Shown here: positions 39,286-51,292 of the stretch, one piece after another
Layout of the letters: each line of letters starts with the position of its first letter
How positions within the stretch are numbered: position 1 is the first letter of the stretch
Source: Ptiloglossa arizonensis
Taxonomy: Eukaryota; Arthropoda; Insecta; Hymenoptera; Colletidae
Direction of reading: 5' to 3'
Assembly: GCF_051014685.1 (NCBI RefSeq)
Contig: NC_135059.1
Location: 4,092,001 to 4,156,000 of the forward strand
DNA: 64,000 nucleotides
Notes under the pieces: model-generated
The model's input: the letters and a program-made list of their open reading frames with translations, nothing else
Databases searched by the model: none
Told to the model about the DNA's origin: nothing
Program-made: the position numbers and the translations under genes

Positions 39286-40775
39286 GAAAACGGCAGATCT
39301 TTCTACTTTCGATTTCACGTGTTGCCAAGTGACTGTCCCCTCACAGTACTTCTGTACACAATGCAACGAACAAGGTTCGCACGCGTGTATCGAGAGGTTC
39401 CACCGTAACCCCTTTTTACTCCGATGAGCGCAACGAAACGTTCTGAACCGGGTTCGGGCTCTCGACGAGGATCCTCGAGAAGAAGAGCGGTGCTCGATGC
39501 AAAAAAGCAAGAAAGAAAGAAAAAGGGAGGGGGAAAGAAAAAAAAAAGGAAAAAGAATCCGTTCCCCTTGCCCGAGCATAGTTCGCGATCAGGCGACGTT
39601 CGAACGTCTCAATCGCGAGACACTGGCATCTCCGTAGGGGCGGGACGATGGAGTTTAATTCCCCGGTTAGTTTCCTGTCCATGCAACATTAAGCAGAACC
39701 CCACTGGTTGCACATTTCTTTATCGTCGTTGGTCGAGTGACAGTAAAAGCCGGGCCGGGTTATCGGAACGACACTTCGTTACACTCGAACGAGGTCGGTC
39801 CCGGCGCGCTGCTCTTGCTCCCTTGCCGCTTCTTATTGCACAAGCGGATCGAGTGTCCGCCGTAAAAAGATTTACAGGGAGCACAAGGATTTCTTTCACG
39901 TCGTTTAATTTATTGAAATGTATCGCGTACGCGGATCGAGCGCGAACGACGACGAGGAGGAGAGCTGGTCCTCCATAAGCGTCCCGACGACGTTTACGTC
40001 GCTTTTCCTTTCCTTCCCTCGAAATTTGCACTTTCCTGATCGCGCGTTACGGGGATCACTACTCCCCTAACGGCGTAATTAAGCTTTAATTGGATCAACG
40101 ACGCAATCGTGAGAACTGGAGTTTCTCAGGTGTAAATCTCCGGAGGCCTGCTATTTATTAATGGAGCGTCTCGCATCGGCGCGCGTCCTACCGTGGGATT
40201 CGAGGGAAATAAACAGAGATAGGGCTCCGTGCGTATCGTTCAACGTAACACACCTGAATGTCTTTTATTTGCCAGAGTTGTTCACCGTCACGGCCAGTAC
40301 GGTCGAATCTTAACGGTAACGGGACGGTTGGGTTTCTGTTTTTTTTTCTTTTTTTCTTTTTTTCTTCTTCTCTCTTTCGCAACCTATGAAATTAATTTCA
40401 AACACACTCGTGCGAGACGTTAAATCGCGAGTCGTGTCGTTGTTTCGGGTGCATATTAACGAAGCTATGGTTTTTCGTAGGACAACCGGTTGACGGATAC
40501 GTTGATCTAACGCACACCTATTTACATTTTCTCGCTCAATTCTACCGTTTTGGTCGTTAAACGTAGAACGTTATATCGTTTATTCAAATTTCTTCGCTTT
40601 TATCGCGCGAAACAAGAATCTCACATTTCCGTAATCACATTTTCGTATTCGTTCGAAATGAATTGACACGATCACAGCCAAACGATTATTGCTCGTTGGG
40701 AGAACATTGGACGGCGATTGTGTAAGCATGCGTGAACTATGGATGCCGGTTCTCGTTGAAAAAATCGATTCTGCG

Positions 40776-40902
40776 AATCGGTATAGTTGCGAGGTTAGAA
40801 AATCGATTTGCCGAGAAACACGCTACAAACGAGATATCTATCGTTGTAAAAAAAAAAAAAGAAATTGTACTTTGGAGAAGTCTATTCGAGACTCGTTTAT
40901 AC
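40776..40902 (+). repeat. Direct duplicate of 39,157-39,285
   Basis: Second copy of the segment described at 39,157. The A-run is one base longer and the following word is GAAATTGTACTTTGG rather than GAATTGTACTTTGG. Confidence 0.8.
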
Positions 40903-41220
40903 ACAGGATCGGAATTTCTTACGGTTGCTTCGACGTAGAACGAATGATCATTCAAAAGAAATTTTCTGAATTTGAGAAAGAAAATTCTGTTTCTGTTCAC
41001 GACGAAAAAAATTAATTCGCCATCGAATTGGCCAGCGAATGATCCGTCTACCGGTGCGAAAAAATCTATTCTAGTTCGGTATCTTTCGTGCAAAATACGT
41101 TTCAAGCATCGATCGTTGCGTTCCAAAACGGATTGGCCAGTCACGCAAATTCCTGGTGGAAAGAACGCCGGTTGGACATTTTTCCTCTCGTGTATCGAGA
41201 GGACGATACACGGAGAAAAA

Positions 41221-41640
41221 ATTACGCGAAGATCAACGGGAAAATTGCCGAATTGCTTGTAATTCTTTTGACGTTACAAAAGAAACGTAACAATAACGAC
41301 AAACACGTGCTTTCTCCGACGGAGAAGGTGCCGATGAACAATTAAAGAACACTTTCCTCGATTTTCGTCTCATTTTTCCGTCTCGGTGTACAACTGAGAA
41401 AAAATGGCGCGAAAATCAACGAGAAAAATTGTCAAATTTCCGCGCGAATCAAAAGAAACTTAACAATAACGGCAAATACGTGCTTTCTCTAACGAAGGTG
41501 TCGATGAACAATCAAAGAACACTTTCCTCGATTTTCGTCTCATTTTTCCGTCTCGGTGTACAACTGAGAAAAAATGGCGCGAAAATCAACGAGAAAAATT
41601 TTCAAATTTCCGCGCGAATCGCTACGTGCGATCGCAATTA
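41221..41640 (+). repeat. Tandem duplication, ~170-bp period, about 2.5 copies
   Basis: ACTTTCCTCGATTTTCGTCT occurs at 41,351 and again at 41,521, followed by identical sequence to CGCGCGAATC. A more diverged partial copy (AAGATCAACGGGAAAATTGC...GTGCTTTCTCC) precedes it. The two later copies are almost identical, which points to a recent event. Confidence 0.85.
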
Positions 41641-43092
41641 TCTCGACGTTGCCCAAAGAGAGTAACAATAACGACGTGGTACTTTCTCCGCGTAGAGAAT
41701 ATAGACAATTATTTTCGAAAATCGGTGCGTTCGGGACCGTGATCGTGAGCGAATGGTATCGCGTCTTTATCGTCGGTGTAAGCGCTTGCGCGTATCCCAT
41801 CCGAGCACGCTCGGCAACCGCCCAAGTTCCTCTCGATTCCTCTCTTCCACGAAGATTACACCGCGATTAAGAGCTATCGCGAGATCGATCTCGAGATGGG
41901 GAAGCCGACTTAGGGAGCAAACGGGACGGAAAGGGAAGACGAGGAGTTTGGGAGATAAGAGGACGAGAGCCAGGATCCGAGGGAGATGCGCGAAAAGATA
42001 GAAAAAAAGGAAAAAGAAAGGGTGGTAAGGGGGAGAACGAAGGGAAGCGCGCGTCGCCTTGGGTTCGCATTCGCCCGATTGTCCTTTTTAATTAGCTCCC
42101 AATCTCTTCGTACCCGGTCAAGTACGTCGAGCGTGTCTTCTTAATTGTTAATGGGAGTTACGCCCATTCGAGTCCTCGAGAAGAAACGAGTTTCGATCTG
42201 GCTGCTCCCCTCCGCCACATACCGAGACCGTATGAGTAGCAGAAACCTCTTCGGCGTGTAAACTTCTAAACGGTCGAGCGATGTTTCGAAAGCATCGACG
42301 CGGCTCAAATCGATTCGATTCGAACCCTTCGATGGTAAACGACTTCGATGCAGCATTCTCGCGTATCTTGCACACGTGTACACTCGTACAATCGTAAGCG
42401 TTCATGGCGCGCGATCGAAGGGTTGACAACGCGAATCGTTGTTCCTCGTTTCGACTGGATATGGTACAGTTCGACGACTTGGAGAAGGTCCTTGCGAGGG
42501 AGAACGGAGAGGACGAATTCTGCCGGGTCTGGCGTCATTCGGCGAGATATACCACGATCTCGATAATCGAGACATTTCTCGGGCAATTGTTTCTTCGGGC
42601 AATGATAAATTATTCTTCGTGTCGAATGGTACGTACTCCTGTCAACGTTCGAAGAAACCACTGTCGAGGAATTGGAATATTCGGAGAAATTAAATTCGTT
42701 GCGTCGGGACGAAAAATTTGTTCTCGGACGATAAAAAAAAAAAGAAACTATTATCGTGGATGAAACATCGCCTAATGACATCCGGCTTGCGCTCGACGGT
42801 CCTTCCGGCGATCGAAAGATAGGAACTTTAATTTTTCGTGCCCGGCCACCGGTATTTCTCGGCGTTCGGTTCTCTGGTATCGCCGTCAGATGTTATAAAT
42901 TAAAATAAAGAAAAAAGAAAACTAAGGGAGAACCGAAAACGAGTTTCCAAGACTCGACACCGGAACAACGCGAAGAATATCGAGAGAGGGACGAAAAAAT
43001 CGAGCGGTCGCGCGACGAGGGTTTATCGTCTCTCCCCTCCATCCGGGGATCTTCTCCGGTTCGTCGAGCTGTACGATCTCGTATCGTCCACC

Positions 43093-43597
43093 GTGCACCC
43101 ATGTCGCGCAAGTCTTCCCTTGGACGTCACCCATGCTGCGAAAGTCTTTCCTTCGACGTCACCCATGCAGCGAAAGTCTTCCCTTGGACGTCACCCATGC
43201 CGTGAAAGTCTTCCCTTCGACGTCACCCATGCCACGAAAGTCTTCCTTTCTACGTCACCCATGCCCCAAAAGTCTTCTCTTCGACGTCACCCATGCCCCA
43301 AAAGTCTTCTCTTCGATGTCACCCATGCCGTGAAAGTTTTCCCTTGGACGTCACCCATACCGTGAAAGTCTTTCCTTCGACGTCACTCGTGCCCCAAAAG
43401 TTTTCCCTTCGACGTCACCCATGCCGTGAAAGTCTTCCCTTGGACGTCATCCATACCGCGAAAGTCTTCTCTTCGACGTCACCCATGCCCCAAAAGTCTT
43501 CTCTTCGACATCACCCATGCCCCAAAAGTCTTCCCTTCGACGTCACCAATACCGTGAAAGTCTTCCCTTGGACGTCACCCTCGTTGGGGAACGTCGA
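43093..43597. repeat. 32-bp minisatellite, about 15 units
   Basis: GACGTCACCCATGC recurs every 32 bp (for example 43,125 and 43,157) with alternating linkers such as CGTGAAAGTCTTCCCTTG and CCCAAAAGTCTTCTCTTC. Since 32 is not divisible by 3, one continuous frame reads the unit in three successive phases, giving a 32-residue peptide period. There are no unique spacers, so it is not a CRISPR array. It ends shortly before the last proposed exon of the WBP1-like gene. Confidence 0.92.
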
Positions 43598-43840
43598 GAT
43601 CGCGTTAGGTGCTCGACGCGAACGAGGGACGAACCGAGGTCACGGTGACCACGCGCTGTCGTATAAGAAACTGAAACGTCGTTCCTCCGCTACGGGGATC
43701 TCGTTCGATCTTGGTTCGTTTCGCGCATCGGGGAACGTCGAATCGCGTTACATTCGTCGCCGCGGAAGCTCGCGTCGTCACGGTTGCGCGGCACAGCTCC
43801 CTCGTACAAGGATCGCGATCCATCGTGAGCGGCCTCTGTG

Positions 43841-45286
43841 TCAAAGCGATCGTTCCGCGAGGGTACGAACGGCGTCCGTAATCTCGGCTGAAATCGTTTC
43901 TCATTTGTCCAGAATGTTGACCACGATCGAGAGAACTAGAGGGAGGGAGGGAGGGAGAGACAGAGGAGGGGACGTTGGTGCCGCCACCGGTTATTACGTC
44001 CGTGTAGGCAACGTGTAAAAACGGACTCGTTTATCGTAAACGTTCGTTCCCCGCCGCGTAACGACGACGGCCACGATGATGCGTTCCAACCGATCACCGA
44101 GCGACACGCCGTACCTTAAAAACTCTGCGCGCGTTAACCGTGGAAAATGCCGAACGATGATCCTCCTGTGGCTCTCCCGTAGCGTCTGGCGTCCTATCGT
44201 CGCCGTAATTGGTCCGCTAAAACGAAACGACTTCACGCAACGACGGGTGCTGCAATATAAATCAATGCACGGGACAACGTTATTATTGCTCGTAATTACA
44301 CGAATCGTTCGGTGCTCGTCATTCCGGCGATTAATCGAATCTCGAAAGGATTAAGAAATGCCATTCCCCCCCGGGTGCTTTTTGCTCGTACGGATTCGTT
44401 CGCTCGTTGGAAGTGTTTCCTTTATTTTTGTCTTCTTTCTTTCTTTTTTTTTCTTCTTCTTCTTCTTGCTTTTATCGCAACCGGTCGGACACGAGTCGCG
44501 TACACGAACCGTAACGTCCTCGCTAAATCATACGCGATTACGCGATTACGCGACACGGGACGCGGGGCAACATCGAACCGGACGAACCCACGGTATCGAA
44601 TAAACGTGGTACTCACTCAGGTGACTGACGGCCGGCTGGGAGGCGATCACGAACATTTTTCGATGCGACGGGAAAAATTCCGAAGTCGGTATTATACTTA
44701 TCAGTATCTCGTTCCCATTGGTTCTCGGCGGTGCGACGCGGCGGTGATCGTTCCGTCTGTCGGTGTGCGCGTTGTGCCTTAATGGTACACCTTGAATATT
44801 ATGTCTGCAATTACTGACTATGTAGCTGCTCACCTGCGTTTCGAAAAGGAATCAAAACGATCCTTGAAAAGAAAAAAGAATCGACGTTGCGCGCGACGAG
44901 TACGACGAGCAAGCGCGCGCGCGGGCGCGGGTCAAAAACCTCGAAGAGACGAGAAACGTGAAAACTTGCTCGCGACAGGGCGCAATCGGGTCCGGGGGAC
45001 CACTTACCGAAGATACGATAAATACAGCGAGTAAAGCAATGCCCAGCCAAAAGTACCAGGCTTCCCAAAAATGTCGTGGCGGCCGTCTTTGTATCAGTAG
45101 GCAACACTGGGAATTGCAACAACAGTACAAACAATACTTGTCCGGTGTGCACGCGTACGGTTTGATCGTATCGATGTCCCCGGTCCCGTTCTCGTTCACC
45201 AGATCCGAGTTACACTCGTAGTAGAAACGCGCCATGATCACAACTCGTGCATGATCGCGGCTGCTCGCGTCCTTCTGGCAAATTTC
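43841..45286 (-). CDS. WBP1/VOPP1-like single-pass membrane protein
   Basis: Exon A runs from about 45,286 or the ATG at 45,235 down to 45,008. It encodes MARFYYECNSDL..., a cysteine cluster (YACTPDKYCLYCCCNSQCC) and then a helix, WYFWLGIALLAVFIVSS. The CC-NSQCC plus aromatic W-YFWL arrangement is the signature of WBP1/VOPP1-type proteins. The donor after TCTTCG is GTAAGT. Exon B, 44,617-44,833, joins in phase (VSSYIVSNCRHNIQGV... to ...QPAVSHL), with donor GTGAGT in phase 1. A tentative last exon, 43,841-43,887, gives TEITDAVRTLAERSL and stop. In exon A the frame is also open upstream from a possible acceptor at about 45,287 (KDASSRDHARVVI), so a signal-peptide exon further right is likely. 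I see no PPxY motif in the visible tail, although that is usual in WBP1. Function is probably vesicular or ubiquitin-ligase adaptor-like; this is inferred from the family only. Confidence 0.55.
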
Positions 45287-45287
45287 G

Positions 45288-46110
45288 TTGAATACGGCTC
45301 ACCAAGCGAGTCAACGGGACGACAACAACGACAACAAAGACGACGAAGCACGGATCGATGAAGCCGCCGCATCGAGTCGCGAACAATCTAAAAAAAAAAT
45401 CTTGTTATTTTCAGAACTCGTAGCGCCGCCCGGCGCCGCTTAATTTACCACATCGGACACCTGTTCCCCTTACTTACCCGATTAACGACACGCGATCAAC
45501 GCGCGCAACGCAACATCCTCTGGTACGGTTCGCGCGCGTTTCGTTTCTTCATAATTGTTTATCGTCTCCTTGTAATTTCTGCAAGGTTGCTCATGCGAAC
45601 AAAGTACCGACGCGTCGGTGTCGCTCGAGGACAACTGTTTCGCCGCTCGTATGTCCGCGCGCGGCGTAATCGCCGACAACTGGGCGACAGGACAGCCTCG
45701 AAATAATCGATAACGCGAGCTTCGCATGTCCTTATTCGCTATGCGGCGGCCACCCGGATCGATGCAACGAACGACCGAGTTCGAAAGTCTTCGAGTGGGG
45801 AAAAACCACTCGCCAATTCACCGTGAATTTTCCATCTTTGAACTTCCTCCCCATGGGGTAAGATCGATTCTCGTATCTCCCGCGGGTGTTGCGACGAAAC
45901 GTATCCTCTTGCCCCCCAATGATTTGCGTGACCGTGAGACCGTGCTTTATTGACAATCTTTTCCTTTTTTTTTATGAAATATACACGTTCGTTGTACAGT
46001 ATGTAAAACCTTCGCGTCGGGTCGAAATATCGAAGATGGTGAAAAAGATGATGAATATTCTTAAATTACGTTTACAAACGTCGAAGTACACAGACGGAGA
46101 GAATGTAATT
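45288..46110. other. Intergenic region between WBP1-like gene and SF3B4
   Basis: Contains the probable SF3B4 3' untranslated region (up to the polyadenylation signal at 45,946-45,951) and, on its left, the 5' side of the WBP1-like gene. A signal-peptide exon for that gene might lie here, but none is convincing. Confidence 0.4.
45946..45951 (-). terminator. Polyadenylation signal AATAAA for SF3B4 (probable)
   Basis: TTTATT on the plus strand, that is AATAAA on the coding strand, lies about 160 bp beyond the SF3B4 stop and is followed by a T-rich plus-strand stretch. Confidence 0.5.
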
Positions 46111-47752
46111 TTAATATTGATTGGAATCGTGGGGGGGTGGAGGTGGCGGTGGTCCTCTTGGCGGGAATGGCGGTCGAAATTGCGGCGGTGGAGGTGGCGG
46201 CGGCGGCGGTCCTCCCTGGGACACGGGAGGGGGCGGTGGATGTCTCCAACCAGGTGGTGGACGCGGTGGTGGTGGTTGAAATTGTCCAAATTGGGGTGGC
46301 GGTGCACCGGTGGAGGATGGTGGCGGAGGCGGTGGGAATTGACCTTGAGGCGGGCCACCGACGCTCCAGTGAGGCGGCGGTGCCATCATCCTGGGTGTTC
46401 CTTGCGATTGGGACGATGGAACTGGCATAGGTGGTAACGGGGGTGGCATTCCGGGTGGTAGAGGTGGATGAGCCGCCATTGACATCGGTGGCAAAGGAGG
46501 CGGAGGAATGCTCGACGGAGGGAAACCGCTCGATGGGGGCGGTGGAACGGGAGGCGGTGGAGGGTGACCCATCGGAGGACCAGGCGTTGACGGTGGCGGT
46601 GGGGGCGGTACCACCATTCCGTGATGCATTACGTGATGTTGAGGATGATGAGACGGTTGATGAGACGCTGCGTTCGAATTCGGCATCGGAGGTGGCGCCA
46701 ATGGAGGAGCATCGGCGAACAATTGATGAGGTCTGTCCGCTTGACTCAATGGATTCTGAGCGGCCAACAATCTTTCCGCAGCACTTCCGTGCCTCTCTCC
46801 TTTAGCGTCGCGTTTAAAAGCGTACGACACCGAGATAGGTCTGTTGCATAGATACTGACCGTTCATTGCTTCTATGCTTGCATCGGACGCGTCGAACGAG
46901 GCAAAGTTTATGAATGCGAAACCTTTCGAGTTTCCCGTCTCGGGATCTCTCATTATCTGAAACACGAATGCGTTTCAACGAGTTCAATGCGAGTTCTGCT
47001 TGAAGAATTTGTATCGCCAATTGTTGGGGTACGTTACCTTTGGTGTTTGAAGAATTACCCCAAACGCGCTGAAAGTATCGTACAATAATTTTTCATCCAC
47101 TTCCGGATCGAGATTTCCAATGAAGATATTAGCTCCCACGTCGAGATTCTTTTGATGAGCGCTCGCTTTGTTCACTCTTATAGGTTTTCCGTACAGTTTT
47201 ATCATATTCATTATTTTAATAGCATAGTCCGCGTCTTCCTCTCCCATGAATTCGACGAATCCGTAGCCCTGATGCATTTGAGTCACCCTGTCTTTGGGCA
47301 TATGGACGTTGACTAAAAAAAAGTTGATCGATACGTTTTAGTGCAATGTTTAAAAGTAATCGACATTTTCGTCACATTAATTACGTACCCACTGGTCCGG
47401 ATTGTACAAACAGTTCCCACATAAGGGATTCTGTAACTTTGTCGTCCAGACCGCCGACGTATATCGTAGCATCTAAAATAATTGTATGTTATATTTAAAT
47501 TATCAAAAATTGATAATTTTTTTGACGAATATGTCTAAATATTTAGACCAAACACTAGAACTGTTCGTTCTTAGTGTTTATGCACACATAACCTAATAGA
47601 ACTTAATATTCTACAGTTTGCGAGAAAGCAGAAACATCGGAGTAATTACTCTCTCGTGTAATGCGTGTAAATTGTGCTTATTAGAATCGTATAATGTACA
47701 TTAACAGTATAAACTCACCCTGATTACGTTCTGCAATGGGACCGGCCGCCAT
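46111..47752 (-). CDS. Sf3b4: Splicing factor 3B subunit 4 (SAP49)
   Basis: Four coding exons, minus: 47,719-47,752, 47,389-47,472, 47,038-47,312 and 46,111-46,956. All junctions have GT/AG and matching phases, for 412 residues (human about 424). The protein starts [23 protein letters not shown]1 (about 13-91) has RNP2 IYVGGL and RNP1 GYGFVEF. RRM2 (about 100-178) has RNP2 IFIGNL and RNP1 KGFAFINF. A conserved stretch then follows ([20 protein letters not shown]) before a long Pro/Gly-rich tail ending DSNQY. In the U2 snRNP SF3b complex it contacts SF3B2 (SAP145) and pre-mRNA near the branch site in the nucleus. The tail is where length varies between species. Start chosen by match to the conserved MAAGPI(S/A)ERNQ. 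Upstream lies the tandem array, so the promoter must be in the first few hundred bases beyond 47,752. Confidence 0.97.
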
Positions 47753-48363
47753 AATTACCATTTAATTTACCAGCTACTGACATATACGTTTGTACATTGT
47801 GTTCCAAACATGTGTCCAATTCTTGTCGTTTAAGGGGAATATGGCATTCCAAATGCATCTCTTTTCTATCCACAAGTTTCTGCTTGTCGTACGTATAACA
47901 CGCTAGATGGTGTTATATAAATTGTATAATTAAAGTAGGCTCGTACGCTAGGTGTGCATGCATATCTAGTGACTTTATTCACAATAGGTTATTCAATGAA
48001 TAGATTACTATTTATAAAATACGTATCTTTGCATTTTAATACATTTGTGTATACCATTTAAGTTATATATTGTTCATATGTATCAGAATTCATTTTCAAA
48101 ATAATGCGATACGTAATTTATAGAAATTTATTTGTCGCAACGATAACCTAGTATAAAATTGAGATATCGTGAAACTATTGCCAGTTCCTATTTTGTAACA
48201 CTCACCGCATCTAGATTACGCGTATTGGAATTCAGTCTCAATAATGCATATTTAATATATAGTAATTTTATTCTTAGATTGGTAATCTATTTACAAAAAT
48301 GAACAGTGTAGCCATCTAACGATAACATGCGGTAGTAAAAATAACACCTCTAACGTCAAAATG
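47753..48363. promoter_or_regulatory. SF3B4 5' region with CTAGATGG motifs
   Basis: AT-rich, CpG-poor sequence upstream of SF3B4. CGCTAGATGG occurs at 47,901-47,910 and the reverse-oriented form GCCATCTAA at 48,311-48,319. These match the motif pair seen in the adjacent tandem array. No TATA box is obvious, as expected for a housekeeping promoter. Confidence 0.4.
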
Positions 48364-50939
48364 CCCAAGTTTGTCGAGGAATTGTTTGACGGCGAAGCGC
48401 TAGATGGAGAAATACGTGCTGTGAGACCGTGTATTAGAATCCAGCTGTCATAATATAAATTTTTCGTAAAAAATAAAAAAAAATAACGCGTTTGGTCGTT
48501 TAAATAGAATTAGCGATGTATATGTAAGAGTCAAATAAAAATTATACATAAAATCTTATATAAAAAGCGTTTTGTAAGTTTTATTTCAACCTTACATTTT
48601 AATCCACGTTACAAGTTTCCCGACACACAATGCTTTACGTATAAATCATGTTTTGTACTTAGATTCTAACAGACATTCCATGTACACCACTAAACCCGTT
48701 ATTTATTCCTTTATTTTATGAATAATTTACTATTTGGAAGCTACATTGCAGCGCTTTAACAGTTGTACTCAGAATGCTTGTTAGAATGATGGAATCGAGA
48801 ATTCTAAATTATTTATAAGTAAGAATGAAAAATTATGTATTAACAAATTAATTGTTTAACGTGCGTAAATTTTGATCATACGAATGAAGAATGATGTATT
48901 CATGTATTAATTGTTTATTCTAAACTCTGTGCAGTACCACAATTCCAAAAATTGTTTAATTTTTAATTTAAAATTTAAATAATCCGAAAAAGTACAGGTG
49001 GTGCCATCTACGGAAAAACGTCCAAGTTTGTCGAGAAATAGTTTGGCAGCGAAGCGCTAGATGGAGACATACGTGCTGTTAGACCGTGTATTAGAATCTA
49101 GCTGTCAAAATATAAATTTTTCGTAAGAAATAAAAAAGAATAACGCGTCTGGTCGTTCAAATAGAATTAGCGATGTATATGTGGAGTCAAATAAAAATTA
49201 TACATAAACTCTTATATAAAAGGCGTCTTGTAAGTTTTATTTCAACCTTTCATTTTAATACATGTTACAATCTTACAGACACACAATGCTTTACGTATAA
49301 ATCATGTTTTGTACTTAGATTCTAACAGACATTCCATGTACACCACTAAACCCGTTGTTTATTACTTCATTTTATGAACAATTTACTATTTGGAAGCTAC
49401 ATTGCAGCGCTTTAACAGTTGTACTCAGAATGCTTGTTAGAATGATGGAATCGAGAATTTTAAATTATTTATAAGTAAGAATGAAAAATTATGTATTAAC
49501 AAATTAATTGTTTAACGTGCGTAAATTTTGATCATACGAATGAAGAATGATGTATTCATGTATTAATTGTTTATTCTAAACTCTGTGCAGTACCACAATT
49601 CCAAAAATTGTTTAATTTTTAATTTAAAATTTAAATAATCCGAAAAAGTACAGGTGGTGCCATCTACGGAAAAACGTCCAAGTTTGTCGAGAAATAGTTT
49701 GGCAGCGAACCGCTAGATGGAGACATACGTGCTGTTAGACCGTGTATTAGAATCTAGTTGTCAAAATATAAATTTTTCGTAAGAAATAAAAAAGAATAAC
49801 GCGTCTGGTCGTTCAAATAGAATTAGCGATGTATATGTGGAGTCAAATAAAAATTATACATAAACTCTTATATAAAAGGCGTCTTGTAAGTTTTATTTCA
49901 ACCCTTCATTTTAATACATGTTACAATCTTACAGACACACAATGCTTTACGTATAAATCATGTTTTGTACTTAGATTCTAACAGACATTCCATGTACACC
50001 ACTGAACCCGTTGTTTATTCCTTCATTTTATGAACAATTTACTATTTGGAAGCTACATTGCAGCGCTTTAACAGTTGTACTCAGAATGCTTGTTAGAATG
50101 ACGGAATCGAGAATTCTAAATTATTTATAAGTAAGAATGAAAAATTATGTATTAACAAATTAATTGTTTAACGTGCGTAAATTTTGATCATACGAATGAA
50201 GAATGATGTATTCATGTATTAATTGTTTATTCTAAACTCTATGCAGTACCACAATTCCAAAAATTGTTTAATTTTTAATTTAAAATTTAAATAATCCGAA
50301 AAAGTACAGGTGGTGCCATCTACGGAAAAACGTCCAAGTTTGTCGAGAAATAGTTTGGCAGCGAAGCGCTAGATGGAGACATACGTGCTGTTAGACCGTG
50401 TATTAGAATCTAGCTGTCAAAATATAAATTTTTCGTAAGAAATAAAAAAGAATAACGCGTCTGGTCGTTCAAATAGAATTAGCGATGTATATGTGGAGTC
50501 AAATAAAAATTATACATAAACTCTTATATAAAAGGCGTCTTGTAAGTTTTATTTCAACCCTTCATTTTAATACATGTTACAATCTTACAGACACACAATG
50601 CTTTACGTATAAATCATGTTTTGTACTTAGATTCTAACAGACATTCCATGTACACCACTGAACCCGTTGTTTATTCCTTCATTTTATGAACAATTTACTA
50701 TTTGGAAGCTACATTGCAGCGCTTTAACAGTTGTACTCAGAATGCTTGTTAGAATGACGGAATCGAGAATTCTAAATTATTTATAAGTAAGAATGAAAAA
50801 TTATGTATTAACAAATTAATTGTTTAACGTGCGTAAATTTTGATCATACGAATGAAGAATGATGTATTCATGTATTAATTGTTTATTCTAAACTCTGTGC
50901 AGTACCACAATTCCAAAAATTGTTTAATTTTTAATTTAA
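48364..50939. repeat. Four-copy ~656-bp tandem repeat array with CTAGATGG motifs
   Basis: Copies start at 48,364, 49,021, 49,677 and 50,333 (CCAAGTTTGTCGAG), spaced 657, 656 and 656 bp. The last copy is cut about 50 bp short, near 50,939. Copies 2-4 are almost identical; copy 1 differs more. Each unit carries GCGCTAGATGG (48,397; 49,054; 50,366; CCGCTAGATGG at 49,710 in copy 3). Facing it just before the unit start is GTGCCATCTACGG (49,001; 49,657; 50,313), so units display oppositely oriented motifs about 50 bp apart. There is no long open frame, no terminal inverted repeat and no transposase. It resembles a local satellite seed or a boundary array. Confidence 0.93.
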
Positions 50940-51292
50940 TGCCACTTCAGATGGCAACACTATTCATTTTACAGCAGCGGTTTCTTTTTTATGAAAATAA
51001 TAAACTTTGGTCAATGACGGTAATTATTTAGCACGGATAAATAATAATTTGGACATTCGTAAAAAATAATTTGTGTTTCACAAATATACGTATGCAGTTA
51101 TTAGAATTTCAACTAATTATGTATAATAAATTTTAAATATAAGAGAACATTATATTTATATTTATTGTAATATATATTAATATAAACGCAAAATATTCAG
51201 CACTTCATAACATTCAATAAGTGTATATCTATCTATGATTGTTTAAACAAGATAATTACAATTAAGTCTTATTCTTCAACATTTGGATATGT
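50940..51292. other. AT-rich spacer, probable BLOC1S1 3' end
   Basis: Very AT-rich. A further motif copy (GCCACTTCAGATGGCAAC) sits directly at the array's right edge, at about 50,941. The rest probably includes the BLOC1S1 3' untranslated region. Confidence 0.4.

Larger units (their letters stand above)
38449..43092. other. Non-coding DNA with local duplications, no gene recognised
   Basis: Holds the repeat copies listed separately (39,157-39,285; 40,776-40,902; about 41,221-41,640) and A- or T-rich runs at 39,226, 40,345 and 40,849. Open frames have no recognisable domains. Confidence 0.45.

Noticed and set aside
43093..44018. Repeat protein frames, and a possible CRISPR-like array
   Set aside because: A pure tandem repeat with no unique spacers, in an animal genome; the frames follow the 32-bp period.
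1..46000. tRNA, rRNA, known microRNA and TTAGG telomere repeats
   Set aside because: Looked for the TTCGANTCC arm, familiar insect microRNA words and TTAGG/CCTAA runs by eye and found none that are convincing; a covariance-model search would be needed to be sure.
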